Shown: positions 26,387 to 34,986, numbered from the stretch's first letter. The stretch is 64,000 nt of DNA from Nostoc sp. MG11 (GCF_014904695.1 NZ_JACXXN010000012.1:62001-126000); one strand, 5' to 3'. Notes: a model not told the origin generated them from the letters alone. A program made the numbers and translations.

Positions 26387-26988
26387 ACTCAGAACTAATT
26401 GATCAATTGAGCGCACAACTGGGTGCAAATGGATTGCCTTACACCATTCCCATTCATCCCAACTTAGTGCATCTTACCCTAGGTCTATTCATTATTGGAG
26501 TGACCTTTGATATCGTCGGTGTTTTGTTTCCCTTCCAAAAATGGGTTTTCAAATTTTTAGCAATTACCGTTGAACGTGACAACTTCTTTAATGTTGGCTG
26601 GTACAACATGTTAGCTTCCAGCATCATTACATTTTTCACGGTAGCAGCAGGCTTTTACGAAATGCTGCTAGCAGCACCACCCGCTGATATCAAAAGTGCC
26701 TGGGGATTGCAGGCAATGGAAACCATGCTTTGGCACGGTGTTGGTGGTGTGTTTTTATTAGCGCTGATTGTTGGCATGACCGTCTGGAGAGGATGGCAGC
26801 GCTTCGTTTGGGGCAAAAACGCAGATAAACAAGTGCAGTGGAGTTATTTGCTCACAGGGATCACAGTCATGTTGATTATGTTCGTCCACGGCACACTAGG
26901 GGCGCAAATGGCTACCGAATTTGGCATACACAATACCGCAGATAACTTACTGCGATTAGGCCAAGACCTCAATACAACACTCAAATAA
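26383..26988 (+). CDS. DUF2231 membrane protein, second copy
   Basis: 201 residues from the ATG at 26383, which overlaps the stop of the preceding DUF2231 gene. It has the same hallmark (IPIHPNLVHLTLGLFIIGVT) and four membrane segments, but a longer loop. The paired DUF2231 proteins are paralogous and may form a heterodimeric membrane haemoprotein. Conserved His residues occur in HPNLVH, LWHGVGG and FVHGTLG. A gap of 55 bp with TCATTTG heptamers leads to coxB. Confidence 0.85.
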   Translation: MNSELIDQLSAQLGANGLPYTIPIHPNLVHLTLGLFIIGVTFDIVGVLFPFQKWVFKFLAITVERDNFFNVGWYNMLASSIITFFTVAAGFYEMLLAAPPADIKSAWGLQAMETMLWHGVGGVFLLALIVGMTVWRGWQRFVWGKNADKQVQWSYLLTGITVMLIMFVHGTLGAQMATEFGIHNTADNLLRLGQDLNTTLK

Positions 26989-26991
26989 TTG

Positions 26992-27012
26992 TCATTTGTC
27001 ATTTGTCATTTG
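26992..27012. repeat. TCATTTG heptamer x3
   Basis: Three exact tandem TCATTTG units lie between the second DUF2231 gene and coxB, the STRR-type repeat typical of heterocystous cyanobacteria. Confidence 0.8.
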
Positions 27013-27043
27013 TTCAATGCCCAACGCCCAATAACCCTTAACC

Positions 27044-27967
27044 ATGAAAATCCAGAAGATTTTAAACATTTTGACATTGATTACGGGTGCGATCGCAGTG
27101 ACTACTACTAGTCTCTGGATTGGAAAACAGGCTTATTCCTGGCTTCCACCACAAGCAGCAGCCGAATCTCGACTAATTGATGATTTGATTAGTTTTTTGG
27201 TAACGCTGGGTGCATTCATCTTCCTGGGAGTGACTAGCACTCTCATGTATTCGGTGATTTTCCATCGCGCCAAAAAAGATGACTACAGCGATGGCCCCCC
27301 AATTGAAGGCAATATCACACTGGAAGTTGTCTGGACAGCCATCCCAATTCTGCTAGTGTTTTGGATTGCGGGTTACAGCTACCAAGTATATGAGCAAATG
27401 GGAATTCAAGGCCCGATGGAGCATGTACATTTCCATCTGCCGATGGCTATGCAATCTGCATCCGCAGCGCCAAAAGACCCAGCAAGCGACGCCTTAACTG
27501 AACCAGTAGAAAAAATTGATGTACTAGCTAAACAGTGGGCTTGGGTTTTTCACTATCCCCAAAAAGATATTACCAGTACCGAATTGCATTTACCTAGCGA
27601 TCGCCGGGTGCGTTTAGCGCTGCAATCAGCAGACGTTCTGCACGGCTTCTACATTCCAGCATTTCGCCTCAAACAGGACGTAATTCCTAACCACACTATC
27701 GACTTTGAATTTACTCCCACCCGCACAGGCGAATATCGATTGACCGATTCCCAATACAGCGGCACATACTTTGCGACCATGCAAGCCAATGTAGTCGTCG
27801 AATCTCCTGAAGATTATCACCAATGGCTAGCCCAAGCTGCAACCCAAAAACCATCTGTGGCAAATAATCAAGCAGCTTCCGAATATGCTCAAGCATCCAA
27901 TCAGTCAGTCAAAACTGGTTGGACTACTGTTGCACCTGCGGTAGCTCCTCTAGTCAATGCCCATTAG
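27044..27967 (+). CDS. coxB: haem-copper oxidase subunit II lacking CuA ligands (ARTO-type)
   Basis: 307 residues: signal/anchor helix at 8-28, second helix about 48-72, third near 92-112, then a cupredoxin domain. The first CuA-region histidine is present (LHGFYIPAFRLK, His200), but the usual C-x-E-x-C-G-x-x-H cluster reads DSQYSGTYF (235-243), with both cysteines and the later histidine missing. CuA therefore cannot form. This is the feature of the cyanobacterial alternative respiratory terminal oxidase, which probably takes electrons from quinol rather than cytochrome c. The protein is membrane-bound with its domain outside the cytoplasm. Confidence 0.9.
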   Translation: MKIQKILNILTLITGAIAVTTTSLWIGKQAYSWLPPQAAAESRLIDDLISFLVTLGAFIFLGVTSTLMYSVIFHRAKKDDYSDGPPIEGNITLEVVWTAIPILLVFWIAGYSYQVYEQMGIQGPMEHVHFHLPMAMQSASAAPKDPASDALTEPVEKIDVLAKQWAWVFHYPQKDITSTELHLPSDRRVRLALQSADVLHGFYIPAFRLKQDVIPNHTIDFEFTPTRTGEYRLTDSQYSGTYFATMQANVVVESPEDYHQWLAQAATQKPSVANNQAASEYAQASNQSVKTGWTTVAPAVAPLVNAH

Positions 27968-28098
27968 GGGAGTCAACAGTTCAAAGTAAATCATTTGTCG
28001 CTCCTTTAAAAAGTTAAGAGTCCTCCAGTCCAAATTTTGACCCTTGACTGTTGACCCTGGACTCTTTGAGTAGCACCCGGTTAAAAGGAAAATAACCA

Positions 28099-29802
28099 AT
28101 GACTAATATTCCTATTGACAGTATCAGTATCGCCAGCCAGCAGCCCAACCACGAATCTCCGGGTAATTGGAAAGAATACTTTAGCTTTAGTACAGATCAT
28201 AAAGTAATTGGTATCCAGTACCTCGTTACTTCTTTCTTCTTCTTTCTTGTTGGCGGTATCTTTGCGATGGTGATTCGGGGAGAACTAATTACACCCGAAT
28301 CAGATTTAGTTGACCGCACCGTCTACAACGGTATGTTCACCATGCACGGCACTGTAATGCTGTTTTTGTGGACATTTCCGTCGCTAGTTGGTTTTGCCAA
28401 CTATTTAGTGCCCCTGATGATTGGGGCGCGAGACATGGCATTTCCCCGCCTCAACGCCGTTGCCTTTTGGATGGTTCCAGTAGTCGGGATTCTAATGATG
28501 GGCAGTTTTTTCATCCCTGGTGGCCCAGCCCAAGCCGGCTGGTGGTCTTACCCGCCAGTTAGTCTACAAAACCCCACAGGTAACTTGATTAATGGTCAAG
28601 TTCTCTGGTTGCTAGCAGTGGCAATATCAGGCGTGTCCTCAATTATGGGGGCAGTCAACTTTGTTACCACAATCGTCAAAATGCGAGCACCAGGCATGGG
28701 CTTCTTCCGAATGCCCCTATTTGTTTGGGCAGTATTTAGCGCCCAGATTATCCAACTATTTGGACTACCTGCACTAACAGCAGGTGCGGTGATGCTGCTA
28801 CTTGACCTCACAGTTGGTACCGCCTTTTTTGACCCAGCTAAGGGCGGGAATCCAGTTATGTTTCAGCATTACTTCTGGTTCTACTCCCACCCTGCCGTTT
28901 ATGTGATTATTCTGCCTGTATTTGGGATTTTCTCAGAAATCTTCCCAGTTTATTCACGTAAACCCCTGTTTGGCTATAAGGTAGTCGCCGTTTCATCCAT
29001 CTTGATTGCCGTAGTCAGCGGTATTGTTTGGGTACATCACATGTACGTTAGCGGTACACCTGGTTGGATGCGGTTAATTTTCATGCTGACAACAATGTGT
29101 GTATCTGTACCCACTGGCATTAAAGTCTTTGCTTGGGTGGCGACCATCTGGGGCGGTAAGCTGCGGTTGAATACAGCAATGCTATTTGCTCTAGGTGCAT
29201 TGGTCATGTTTGTCTTCGCCGGTATTACAGGCATCATGCTTTCCTCTGTGCCTGTTGATGTACACGTTAACAACACCTATTTTGTAGTAGGTCACTTCCA
29301 CTACGTCCTTTACGGCACGGTGACGATGGGCTTATATGCCGCCATCTACCACTGGTTCCCCAAAATGACCGGGCGGATGTACTCCGAAGGCTGGGGTAAA
29401 TTGCATTTTTGGTTAGCATTCATTGGCACTAACCTCAACTTTTTACCCATGCACCCTTTAGGACTACAAGGGATGTTACGTCGAGTCTCTTCCTACGCCC
29501 CAGAGTATGCATTCTGGAATATCATCGCTAGTCTCGGCGGATTTCTATTGGGAATGTCCACCTTACCATTCATTTTCAACATGGTGATTTCTTGGATGCA
29601 AGGTGAGAAAGCACCTGATAACCCTTGGCGAGCAATTGGACTAGAGTGGATGGTTTCTTCACCACCCCCAGTCGAGAACTTTGAAGAAATTCCCATCGTT
29701 ATTTCTGAACCTTATGGCTACGGCAAGTCAGAACCATTGACAGCTAACTTACAAAGCCATAACTCTTTGTCTACCAACGCAACATTAACAGACCTAGAGT
29801 AA
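28099..29802 (+). CDS. coxA: haem-copper oxidase subunit I (A2-type)
   Basis: 567 residues, about 12 membrane helices. Haem and copper ligands are complete: His83 (FTMHGTVMLFLW), His264 of YSHPAVY, His313-His314 (WVHHMYVSG), and His399/His401 (VGHFHYVLYG). Helix VI carries YSHPAVY in place of the HPEVY glutamate motif, the A2 subtype of proton-pumping oxidases in which Tyr-Ser replaces Glu. It reduces oxygen to water. Its partner subunit II lacks CuA, so the whole enzyme is predicted to be quinol-type. The gene follows coxB by 131 bp. Confidence 0.95.
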   Translation: MTNIPIDSISIASQQPNHESPGNWKEYFSFSTDHKVIGIQYLVTSFFFFLVGGIFAMVIRGELITPESDLVDRTVYNGMFTMHGTVMLFLWTFPSLVGFANYLVPLMIGARDMAFPRLNAVAFWMVPVVGILMMGSFFIPGGPAQAGWWSYPPVSLQNPTGNLINGQVLWLLAVAISGVSSIMGAVNFVTTIVKMRAPGMGFFRMPLFVWAVFSAQIIQLFGLPALTAGAVMLLLDLTVGTAFFDPAKGGNPVMFQHYFWFYSHPAVYVIILPVFGIFSEIFPVYSRKPLFGYKVVAVSSILIAVVSGIVWVHHMYVSGTPGWMRLIFMLTTMCVSVPTGIKVFAWVATIWGGKLRLNTAMLFALGALVMFVFAGITGIMLSSVPVDVHVNNTYFVVGHFHYVLYGTVTMGLYAAIYHWFPKMTGRMYSEGWGKLHFWLAFIGTNLNFLPMHPLGLQGMLRRVSSYAPEYAFWNIIASLGGFLLGMSTLPFIFNMVISWMQGEKAPDNPWRAIGLEWMVSSPPPVENFEEIPIVISEPYGYGKSEPLTANLQSHNSLSTNATLTDLE

Positions 29803-29952
29803 CGCAGAGAATTAGAGGTACGCACAAACCCTCTGCGTACCTCTGCGCTTCCCTCAGCGTTCCTACCCTGCGGGAAGACGTTCGCGTAGCGTCTCGTAGA
29901 GAAGCGCCTATGCGTTTCAAATTCAACCTCAAGTTAAAAGAGAATTCCCCCA
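29803..29952. repeat. repeat-rich spacer between coxA and coxC
   Basis: Contains a GAGGTACGCA / TGCGTACCTC inverted repeat (about 29816-29848) and a GCGTAGCGTCTCGTAGAGAA block, both common non-coding repeats of Nostoc-like genomes. No coding sequence was seen. The hairpin could attenuate transcription into coxC. Confidence 0.55.
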
Positions 29953-30555
29953 ATGGACAGTTATATCATTTCCGACGAATTGCACCAGACAGCGGCAGAA
30001 CACAGCCACGACGAAGAAGGCAACAAAATGTTTGGCTTCATTGTGTTTCTCCTGTCTGAAAGCGTTATTTTTTTAAGTTTTTTCGCAGGATATATTGTCT
30101 ACAAAACAACGACCCCTAACTGGCTACCATCTGGTGTTTCTGGACTAGAAATTAAAGAACCAACCATCAACACAGTAATTCTTGTAGCCAGTAGCTTTGT
30201 TATTTATTTAGCAGAACGTGCTCTTCAACGCCATGACTTAGTAAAATTTCGCCTGTTTCTCTTAACAACAATGGCGATGGGAACTTACTTTCTATTAGGA
30301 CAGGCGATTGAATGGAACAGCCTCGCTTTTGGCTTCACTTCCGGGGTATTTGGTGGGACTTTCTACCTGCTAACTGGCTTCCACGGTTTACACGTTTTGA
30401 CCGGCATTTTGTTGCAGTTAATTATTTTTGTACGCTCCTTCATTCCCGGAAACTACGACTCAAGTCACTTCGGCGTCAATGCGACCTCGTTGTTCTGGCA
30501 CTTTGTTGATATTATTTGGATTATTTTGTTTATCCTCATCTACATCTGGCAGTAA
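29953..30555 (+). CDS. coxC: haem-copper oxidase subunit III
   Basis: 200 residues, five predicted membrane helices, the usual short cyanobacterial subunit III. Characteristic pieces are MFGFIVFLLSESVIFLSFFA, the Glu-containing GQAIEW, TGFHGLHVLTG and the C-terminal FWHFVDIIWIILFILIYIWQ. It stabilises subunit I. The last gene of the DUF2231-DUF2231-coxB-coxA-coxC run, it is followed by an inverted repeat and the convergent cheR. Confidence 0.93.
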   Translation: MDSYIISDELHQTAAEHSHDEEGNKMFGFIVFLLSESVIFLSFFAGYIVYKTTTPNWLPSGVSGLEIKEPTINTVILVASSFVIYLAERALQRHDLVKFRLFLLTTMAMGTYFLLGQAIEWNSLAFGFTSGVFGGTFYLLTGFHGLHVLTGILLQLIIFVRSFIPGNYDSSHFGVNATSLFWHFVDIIWIILFILIYIWQ

Positions 30556-30603
30556 ACATTAAATCTGCTTTCATTCTGTGTTGCGATCACAGTTAAAGTC
30601 TAT

Positions 30604-30670
30604 TACTGAGCAATGAATCAAAATAATGCTGCTCGTTTTCACTTCTAAACTCAGCATTCATTGCTCAGTA
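30604..30670. repeat. 15-bp inverted repeat between coxC and cheR
   Basis: TACTGAGCAATGAAT (30604-30618) and ATTCATTGCTCAGTA (30656-30670) are perfect arms separated by 37 nt, lying between convergent genes. Either a long hairpin ending transcription from both sides or a small inverted-repeat element. Confidence 0.6.
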
Positions 30671-30736
30671 CTGCTTCACTGAATCAATCCGCTCGTAAGT
30701 AATAGGTTTTATTATAAAGTCTAAATCTAGTAGCTT

Positions 30737-31588
30737 TTACGCCCCCGCAATTTTCTTATAGAGCTTCTCGCCCTTGGCTATTTCTTCATAGTACTGTTCA
30801 TAAGGAGTGAATCTGATCGATTCTTGTCGTCCTAAACCCAAAAGACCAAAGTTGCAAAGACTATTATAAAAAAGTTCATGTACCCGCTTTTGAAGGACTT
30901 GATTGAAATATATTAAAACGTTACGACAAATAATAATATTAAATTCATTAAAAGAACCATCGGTTGCCAAATTATGCTGAGCGAATACTACGTTTTCTCT
31001 TAAAGATGTCCGAAAAATGGCATTGTCATAAGCCGCTGTATAATATTCTGAAAAAGACCGTTTACCACCTGCTTTCAGGTAAAGCTGAGTATATTCCTGC
31101 ATCAGTTTCAGGGAGAAAATACCGCTCCTGGCAGTTTGTAGTACCTTCTCGTTAGTATCAGTAGCATATATCCGACAACGATGGTAAAGCCCTTCTTCTT
31201 GCAGCAAAATTGCCATTGAGTATACTTCCTCCCCAGTGGAGCAGCCAGCGTGCCAAATCCGAATAAAAGGATACGTTTGCAAGAACGGAATAACTTGATT
31301 TCTCAAGGCTTTATAAAAACTGGGGTCACGAAACATTGATGTTACATTCACCGTTAAACCCAGCAAAAACCGTTCGAGATAGGAGCGATTGTGGAGTAAC
31401 TGCTCTTGCAATGCAGAAATATTGGCTAACCCTTCTAGCTGTATAAAGCTCAGAATGCGGCGCTTGAGTGAGGAGAGAGCATAATTACGGAAGTCATAAC
31501 CGTAATATTGGTACACTCCCTCTAATAGCAACTGGATTTCAATATCCTCCAAAGTAGGTTTGGGCAAAGTCATAGTAGGAATTAGCAT
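30737..31588 (-). CDS. CheR-type protein-glutamate methyltransferase
   Basis: 283 residues from the ATG at 31588; the frame extends to a TTG at 31606. An N-terminal helical domain (YYGYDFRNYALSSLKRRILS) precedes the SAM-binding domain with RIWHAGCSTGEEVYSMAILL, the acidic loop YATDTNE and NIIICRNVLIYFN. It methylates receptor-type glutamates, the counterpart of the CheB gene 5.7 kb away on the same strand. Usually cheB, cheR and a PAS hybrid kinase are adjacent; here the oxidase operon lies between them on the other strand. Confidence 0.92.
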   Translation of the reverse strand: MLIPTMTLPKPTLEDIEIQLLLEGVYQYYGYDFRNYALSSLKRRILSFIQLEGLANISALQEQLLHNRSYLERFLLGLTVNVTSMFRDPSFYKALRNQVIPFLQTYPFIRIWHAGCSTGEEVYSMAILLQEEGLYHRCRIYATDTNEKVLQTARSGIFSLKLMQEYTQLYLKAGGKRSFSEYYTAAYDNAIFRTSLRENVVFAQHNLATDGSFNEFNIIICRNVLIYFNQVLQKRVHELFYNSLCNFGLLGLGRQESIRFTPYEQYYEEIAKGEKLYKKIAGA

Positions 31589-31926
31589 ATCTATCTGCTG
31601 AGCCAATTACTGAAATACGCTAGCTATTCAACAAATTCAACTGCTTGCAGCTAGCAAAGCAACTATAGTGGTTTGCACTTGAATGCAATAAACTCACCTC
31701 TCCTACCAGAAAGGGAAATCTTTGCTCCTCTTCCCTAAATTAGATTTACTTTTCTCAATTGAAAACGACTATTTTTCTTAAAATACCTTATTTATCACCA
31801 ACTTTTAACACAATATGCTGATAGTATTTTAATAATTCCAGACAATAATCATAGAGTTTCGCCTGAGATTATCCAGTTTGCCGATTGAATTTGCCATTTA
31901 AACTGTAATACTGCTACCTCTGAGCT
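31589..31926. other. intergenic region
   Basis: Promoter-side spacer of cheR, AT-rich, with no gene or strong repeat visible. Confidence 0.5.
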
Positions 31927-32463
31927 TCAGTTTAAATAAGTCAATGTTATGCCCAAACAGGCGATCGCTACTATTGAAATCCCAGTTAGCCATCTAACCT
32001 GGTAGCGCAGATGTTTAATCTCTAGGCTAAGACTTTCCGTTTGTGATAAAGAATATGGCTGAAGTTGTTCAGCTTCAATAGCTATCTCTTGAGCTATTTC
32101 TTGAGGTATATTTTGTAATCCTTTAAAAGTTATCTGTAAGTGTAGCCAATCAGTAATTAGTTTGGGACAGTTCTTCTTAAACCAATCAAAGGCTAAGACT
32201 CTAAAAACTGGTTTAGACATTCGGGCAATTAATTTCATCACCCTGTTTAAAGGTCGCAAGCGAATCTTTTGGTTAATCAGGTTGACTGAGCCAACATCAT
32301 AGAGACAATCCAGAATTAGTTTGACAGTGGCTTCTTCACTGTTAATTAAATTTTGTATTAAAAGCAGAACATCACGCATACGCTCTGCTTCATTCTGTGT
32401 TTCTGGCAACGTTTCTGAAGGCTGTACTAAGGTCTTTAGGGGTTTTTGTCTAACTATTGTCAT
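31927..32463 (-). CDS. hypothetical protein with C-terminal membrane anchor
   Basis: 178 residues, mostly helical (MRDVLLLIQNLINSEEATVK, then LILDCLYDVGSVNLI) and ending in a single hydrophobic segment, WLTGISIVAIACLGITLTYL. It is therefore probably tail-anchored with a cytoplasmic helical body. The DVGSVNLINQKIRLRPLNRV segment looks conserved but I cannot name the family. Base composition is similar to neighbours. Located just before a MITE-rich stretch. Confidence 0.65.
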   Translation of the reverse strand: MTIVRQKPLKTLVQPSETLPETQNEAERMRDVLLLIQNLINSEEATVKLILDCLYDVGSVNLINQKIRLRPLNRVMKLIARMSKPVFRVLAFDWFKKNCPKLITDWLHLQITFKGLQNIPQEIAQEIAIEAEQLQPYSLSQTESLSLEIKHLRYQVRWLTGISIVAIACLGITLTYLN

Positions 32464-32569
32464 ACTGGTAAAATAACAGCCACATTATTTTAAGTACACC
32501 TATCTATTGAAAGAAATATATTTTATCTAGAGGGAGAACATAAAAAGTGAATATTTCTTTGATCTTTAT

Positions 32570-32756
32570 TAGACCTCTTGCATAAATGCTTAAATTGTCA
32601 TGTTGAGCGTTCGCCCTGGTCTCGCAGAGAAGCGAAACATAGGAGTAAGATTCTTTCCTGCGGAACCAAGGCTAACTTGCTTCCCGGTAGGGGTACAGTC
32701 TACTACGTTCTGGTCAGAATGACACTTATAATTTTCGGACTTTTGCAAGAGGTCTA
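32570..32756. mobile_element. MITE of the TAGACCTCTTGCA family, copy B
   Basis: Ends TAGACCTCTTGCA and GCAAGAGGTCTA are inverted repeats. The interior matches copies at 25612 and 35347 in inverse orientation, with an extra segment of about 40 bp near 32660-32700. The right end abuts the next element almost exactly. Confidence 0.85.
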
Positions 32757-32757
32757 T

Positions 32758-33125
32758 TACAGGACTTACGCACTGAAGCCTGAAACCTAGATCCCCCCTA
32801 GCTCACGCCAGTCGCTCCACTTGGGGAGACCCCATCGCATGATTGCGTCTCCCCTTGGGAGAAGACCGCGCTGGCTCCCCTTAAGAAGGCTACGGTGTAC
32901 ACACAAGTCTTTTAGAGTTGCCCCACAGGCTTTTGATCCCCCCAACCCCCCTTCAAAAGGGGGGCAAAAACCTCTCAAAGTCCCCCTTTTTAAGGGGGAT
33001 TTAGGAGGATCTACAACGATTTTGGTTTTGTACAGAGATGTGTGTACACCGTAGCTTTTTAAGGGGGGAACTTCTAAAGCCCCCTTTTTAAGGGGGTTGG
33101 GGGATCTGAGTGCGTAAGTCCTGTA
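32758..33125. mobile_element. MITE-like element with nested inverted repeats, copy 2
   Basis: TACAGGACTTACGCACT (32758-32774) and AGTGCGTAAGTCCTGTA (33109-33125) are perfect 17-bp terminal inverted repeats. Inner inverted repeats GCTACGGTGTACACACA (about 32890) and TGTGTGTACACCGTAGC (ending about 33055) enclose a 165-bp core shared with the 18925 copy. The left arm carries an extra insertion of about 75 bp (near 32802-32885) rich in GGGAGAC/GTCTCCC. No transposase. Confidence 0.85.
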
Positions 33126-33164
33126 TTATTCCGAGGCTGAACAGATACACTGTGCCAGGATTTG

Positions 33165-33298
33165 TATGTACACCATAGCCTCCTACAGCAGAGAAGGCTG
33201 AACCCTCCGTCTTTAGAATTCTGATACCTTCTGCTCTGCCCTGGCGACTAGAAGTCGCGGCTATACAAACAAAACCCGCCTGCGCGGGTTAAAGACTG
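33165..33298. repeat. repeat fragments downstream of the MITE
   Basis: TGTATGTACACCATAGCC at 33165-33182 is a diverged version of the inner end of the neighbouring element. At about 33243-33290 is a common hairpin repeat containing GACTAGAAGTCGCGGC and AACCCGCCTGCGCGGGTT. No gene. Confidence 0.55.
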
Positions 33299-33302
33299 AG
33301 AC

Positions 33303-33461
33303 TTTCGCAATTGTGCTTATACCTAAGTCGGTGAACCAGATGCTGATTACAGGCAATGCAGCTAAGAAGAAGTGCAAGCTGCGGCTGTTTTTGAAAGAAG
33401 CGTATTGAAAAATTAACTGACCGAAGTAGTCGTGACCCGCAACGATGTTGTAGGTTTCTTC
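33303..33461 (-). pseudogene. psbA: psbA (photosystem II D1) internal fragment
   Basis: Read on the minus strand the 53 codons give [40 protein letters not shown] and [12 protein letters not shown], clearly the D1 region around the QB-site loop and helix E (canonical [20 protein letters not shown]). Several conserved residues differ, and both flanks leave D1 abruptly, with a TGA directly before the first Glu. A decayed remnant or recombination scar; not functional. Confidence 0.85.
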
Positions 33462-33719
33462 TCACGAATCAACATTCTCTTTAATCGAACGGTGGAGCAG
33501 GCGGCAAGGCCAGCAGAAAGCTCCACAAATACTTACCGAGGCAATAGCAGCGGCAACTCGCCAAGTCAAACTAGGTGGAGTGGCATCTGAGGGTTGGTTT
33601 TGTGCGCCTTTAGCTAGTTCTGGAGCGGAATTACATAGCTGACTGGCTGTACTCACCCCTTCAATCGCCGCTCCAATTAGATAAGCTACCAGGGCAATTC
33701 CTAGCCAGTGATTTATCAT
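33462..33719 (-). CDS. small membrane protein, possibly with altered C-terminus
   Basis: 85 residues with two hydrophobic segments (HWLGIALVAYLIGAAIEGVS and VAAAIASVSICGAFCWPC). The first 70 residues look like a genuine small membrane protein. The C-terminus (LLHRSIKENVDS) ends in a TGA directly abutting the psbA remnant in the same frame, so the original 3' end may have been replaced. Family not recognised. Confidence 0.5.
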   Translation of the reverse strand: MINHWLGIALVAYLIGAAIEGVSTASQLCNSAPELAKGAQNQPSDATPPSLTWRVAAAIASVSICGAFCWPCRLLHRSIKENVDS

Positions 33720-33780
33720 GTTGTACTATTGGAATTCTGATGAGGATGCTCGACAATAAGCAATTATTTGGTTTCTCGTG

Positions 33781-34017
33781 CTAATGATTGCTTTGCCCAA
33801 CAGATAGTCTGCCTTCAGCGGTGTCGCGAATGAGGGGCAGTTTAGATTTGATGTAAGTATTGAGGCTACCATCTGCCTGAGCGTCAAGCCCTTGCTTGGC
33901 TTTCAACTGCTGGAGGAGTAATTGCACTAGAGCAGCATCGTCAAAGTGGAGCAGGATACTGACCTGAGTAGACTCGATTACAGCCCACAGTTGTTGCATC
34001 ATTTTGGCAGTGATCAT
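33781..34017 (-). CDS. small hypothetical protein
   Basis: 78 residues from the ATG at 34017, which follows AGAGG; the frame is open to 34098. ITAKMMQQLWAVIESTQVSI and LLHFDDAALVQLLLQQLKAK indicate a compact helical protein, followed by YIKSKLPLIRDTAEGR. No membrane segment and no family recognised. It lies among small minus-strand genes and could be transcribed with the 33462 gene (61-bp gap). Confidence 0.55.
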   Translation of the reverse strand: MITAKMMQQLWAVIESTQVSILLHFDDAALVQLLLQQLKAKQGLDAQADGSLNTYIKSKLPLIRDTAEGRLSVGQSNH

Positions 34018-34144
34018 GAGTCTCAAACCTCTTAAGCTTTTCTTTATATTTACACACTTTTGCAATCCACGGTAAGTTTTTGTCTCAGGTTTAATCAATC
34101 AACACAATTAGACAGGCGTGAAATAGCAAGATTTACACAAATCC

Positions 34145-34336
34145 TTATTTCATCTTATTTTCATTGATTTTGAGGTCAGAGTCGCCACCAGTGATTGTTT
34201 GGAATAAGTTTCCTAGGAAGAGGAAAAAAGCCGCGATCAACAATATGAGCATTAAACTAGCAAGAGCAGCAAAGGGAGAGATGATCAGCGAGACTAACAA
34301 AGCAAACACCAAAATCGTTATTAGTGTTTTATTCAT
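34145..34336 (-). CDS. small two-helix membrane protein
   Basis: 63 residues: TLITILVFALLVSLIISPFA and LASLMLILLIAAFFLFLGNL form one or two membrane helices, with a short polar tail (TGGDSDLKINENKMK). Similar tiny proteins accompany stress-related membrane genes in cyanobacteria, but I cannot assign a family. The divergent neighbour at 34714 encodes a GlsB/YeaQ protein. Confidence 0.6.
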   Translation of the reverse strand: MNKTLITILVFALLVSLIISPFAALASLMLILLIAAFFLFLGNLFQTITGGDSDLKINENKMK

Positions 34337-34713
34337 TATCTTTTTACCTGAAATAATTACTAATATCCAACTTACTAACTAAGTCAGGAACTCGTCTACA
34401 TCCAATAGACGGAATCAGTCATATTTCTTTGGTAGTTTTTTGAAACGAAATTGACTGAGAAGATTTAGTTAGGTTAACTAACGAAGATGCTCAACTCCAG
34501 TCAATTAAATTCAGGTTTTGACGTATGCGCGATCGCGGAATGCGAAAATGTATAAAGTCTTGGGAAAGATAACTAAAAAACCATATATGGCATTTTGAGC
34601 TACCAAAGTATTCCTTAAGGTTATAGTCATTAGTTCTGATGATAGATGCAATACCTAAATTTAAATTGCTATTGTATAGCTGTGAGTAAAAAATACTTTC
34701 TAAATTAACAACA

Positions 34714-34986
34714 ATGAACATTCTCGCTTGGATTGTTTTAGGTCTAATTGCTGGTGCCATCGCTAAAGCTATCTATCCTGGTCATCAAGGCGGCGGAATT
34801 CTCGGAACAATCTTGTTAGGAATTATTGGTGCTTTTGTTGGTGGTAGTTTAGGTGTATTCTTTAGTACGGGAACTTTATCCCTAGCCGCACCAAGTCTTA
34901 GCATTCCCGGTATCGCAGTTGCGGTTTTGGGTGCAATTGTAGCCGTTTTCCTCTGGAATTTACTAACCCGCAGAAGTGCTGCATAA
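34714..34986 (+). CDS. GlsB/YeaQ/YmgE family membrane protein
   Basis: 90 residues and three membrane helices: MNILAWIVLGLIAGAIAKAI, the Gly-rich GGGILGTILLGIIGAFVGG and a C-terminal IPGIAVAVLGAIVAVFLW. Length and pattern are those of the transglycosylase-associated (GlsB/YeaQ/YmgE) family, small general-stress membrane proteins without known enzymatic activity. A strong terminator follows. Confidence 0.9.
   Translation: MNILAWIVLGLIAGAIAKAIYPGHQGGGILGTILLGIIGAFVGGSLGVFFSTGTLSLAAPSLSIPGIAVAVLGAIVAVFLWNLLTRRSAA

Noticed and set aside
32570-33125. A full insertion sequence
   Set aside because: Terminal repeats are present but there is no transposase frame; best described as abutting MITEs.
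33461-33472. TTGATTCGTGAG (LIRE) next to the psbA remnant as a second D1 piece
   Set aside because: Only 12 bases, in a different frame from the remnant and overlapping the end of a small ORF; may be chance.
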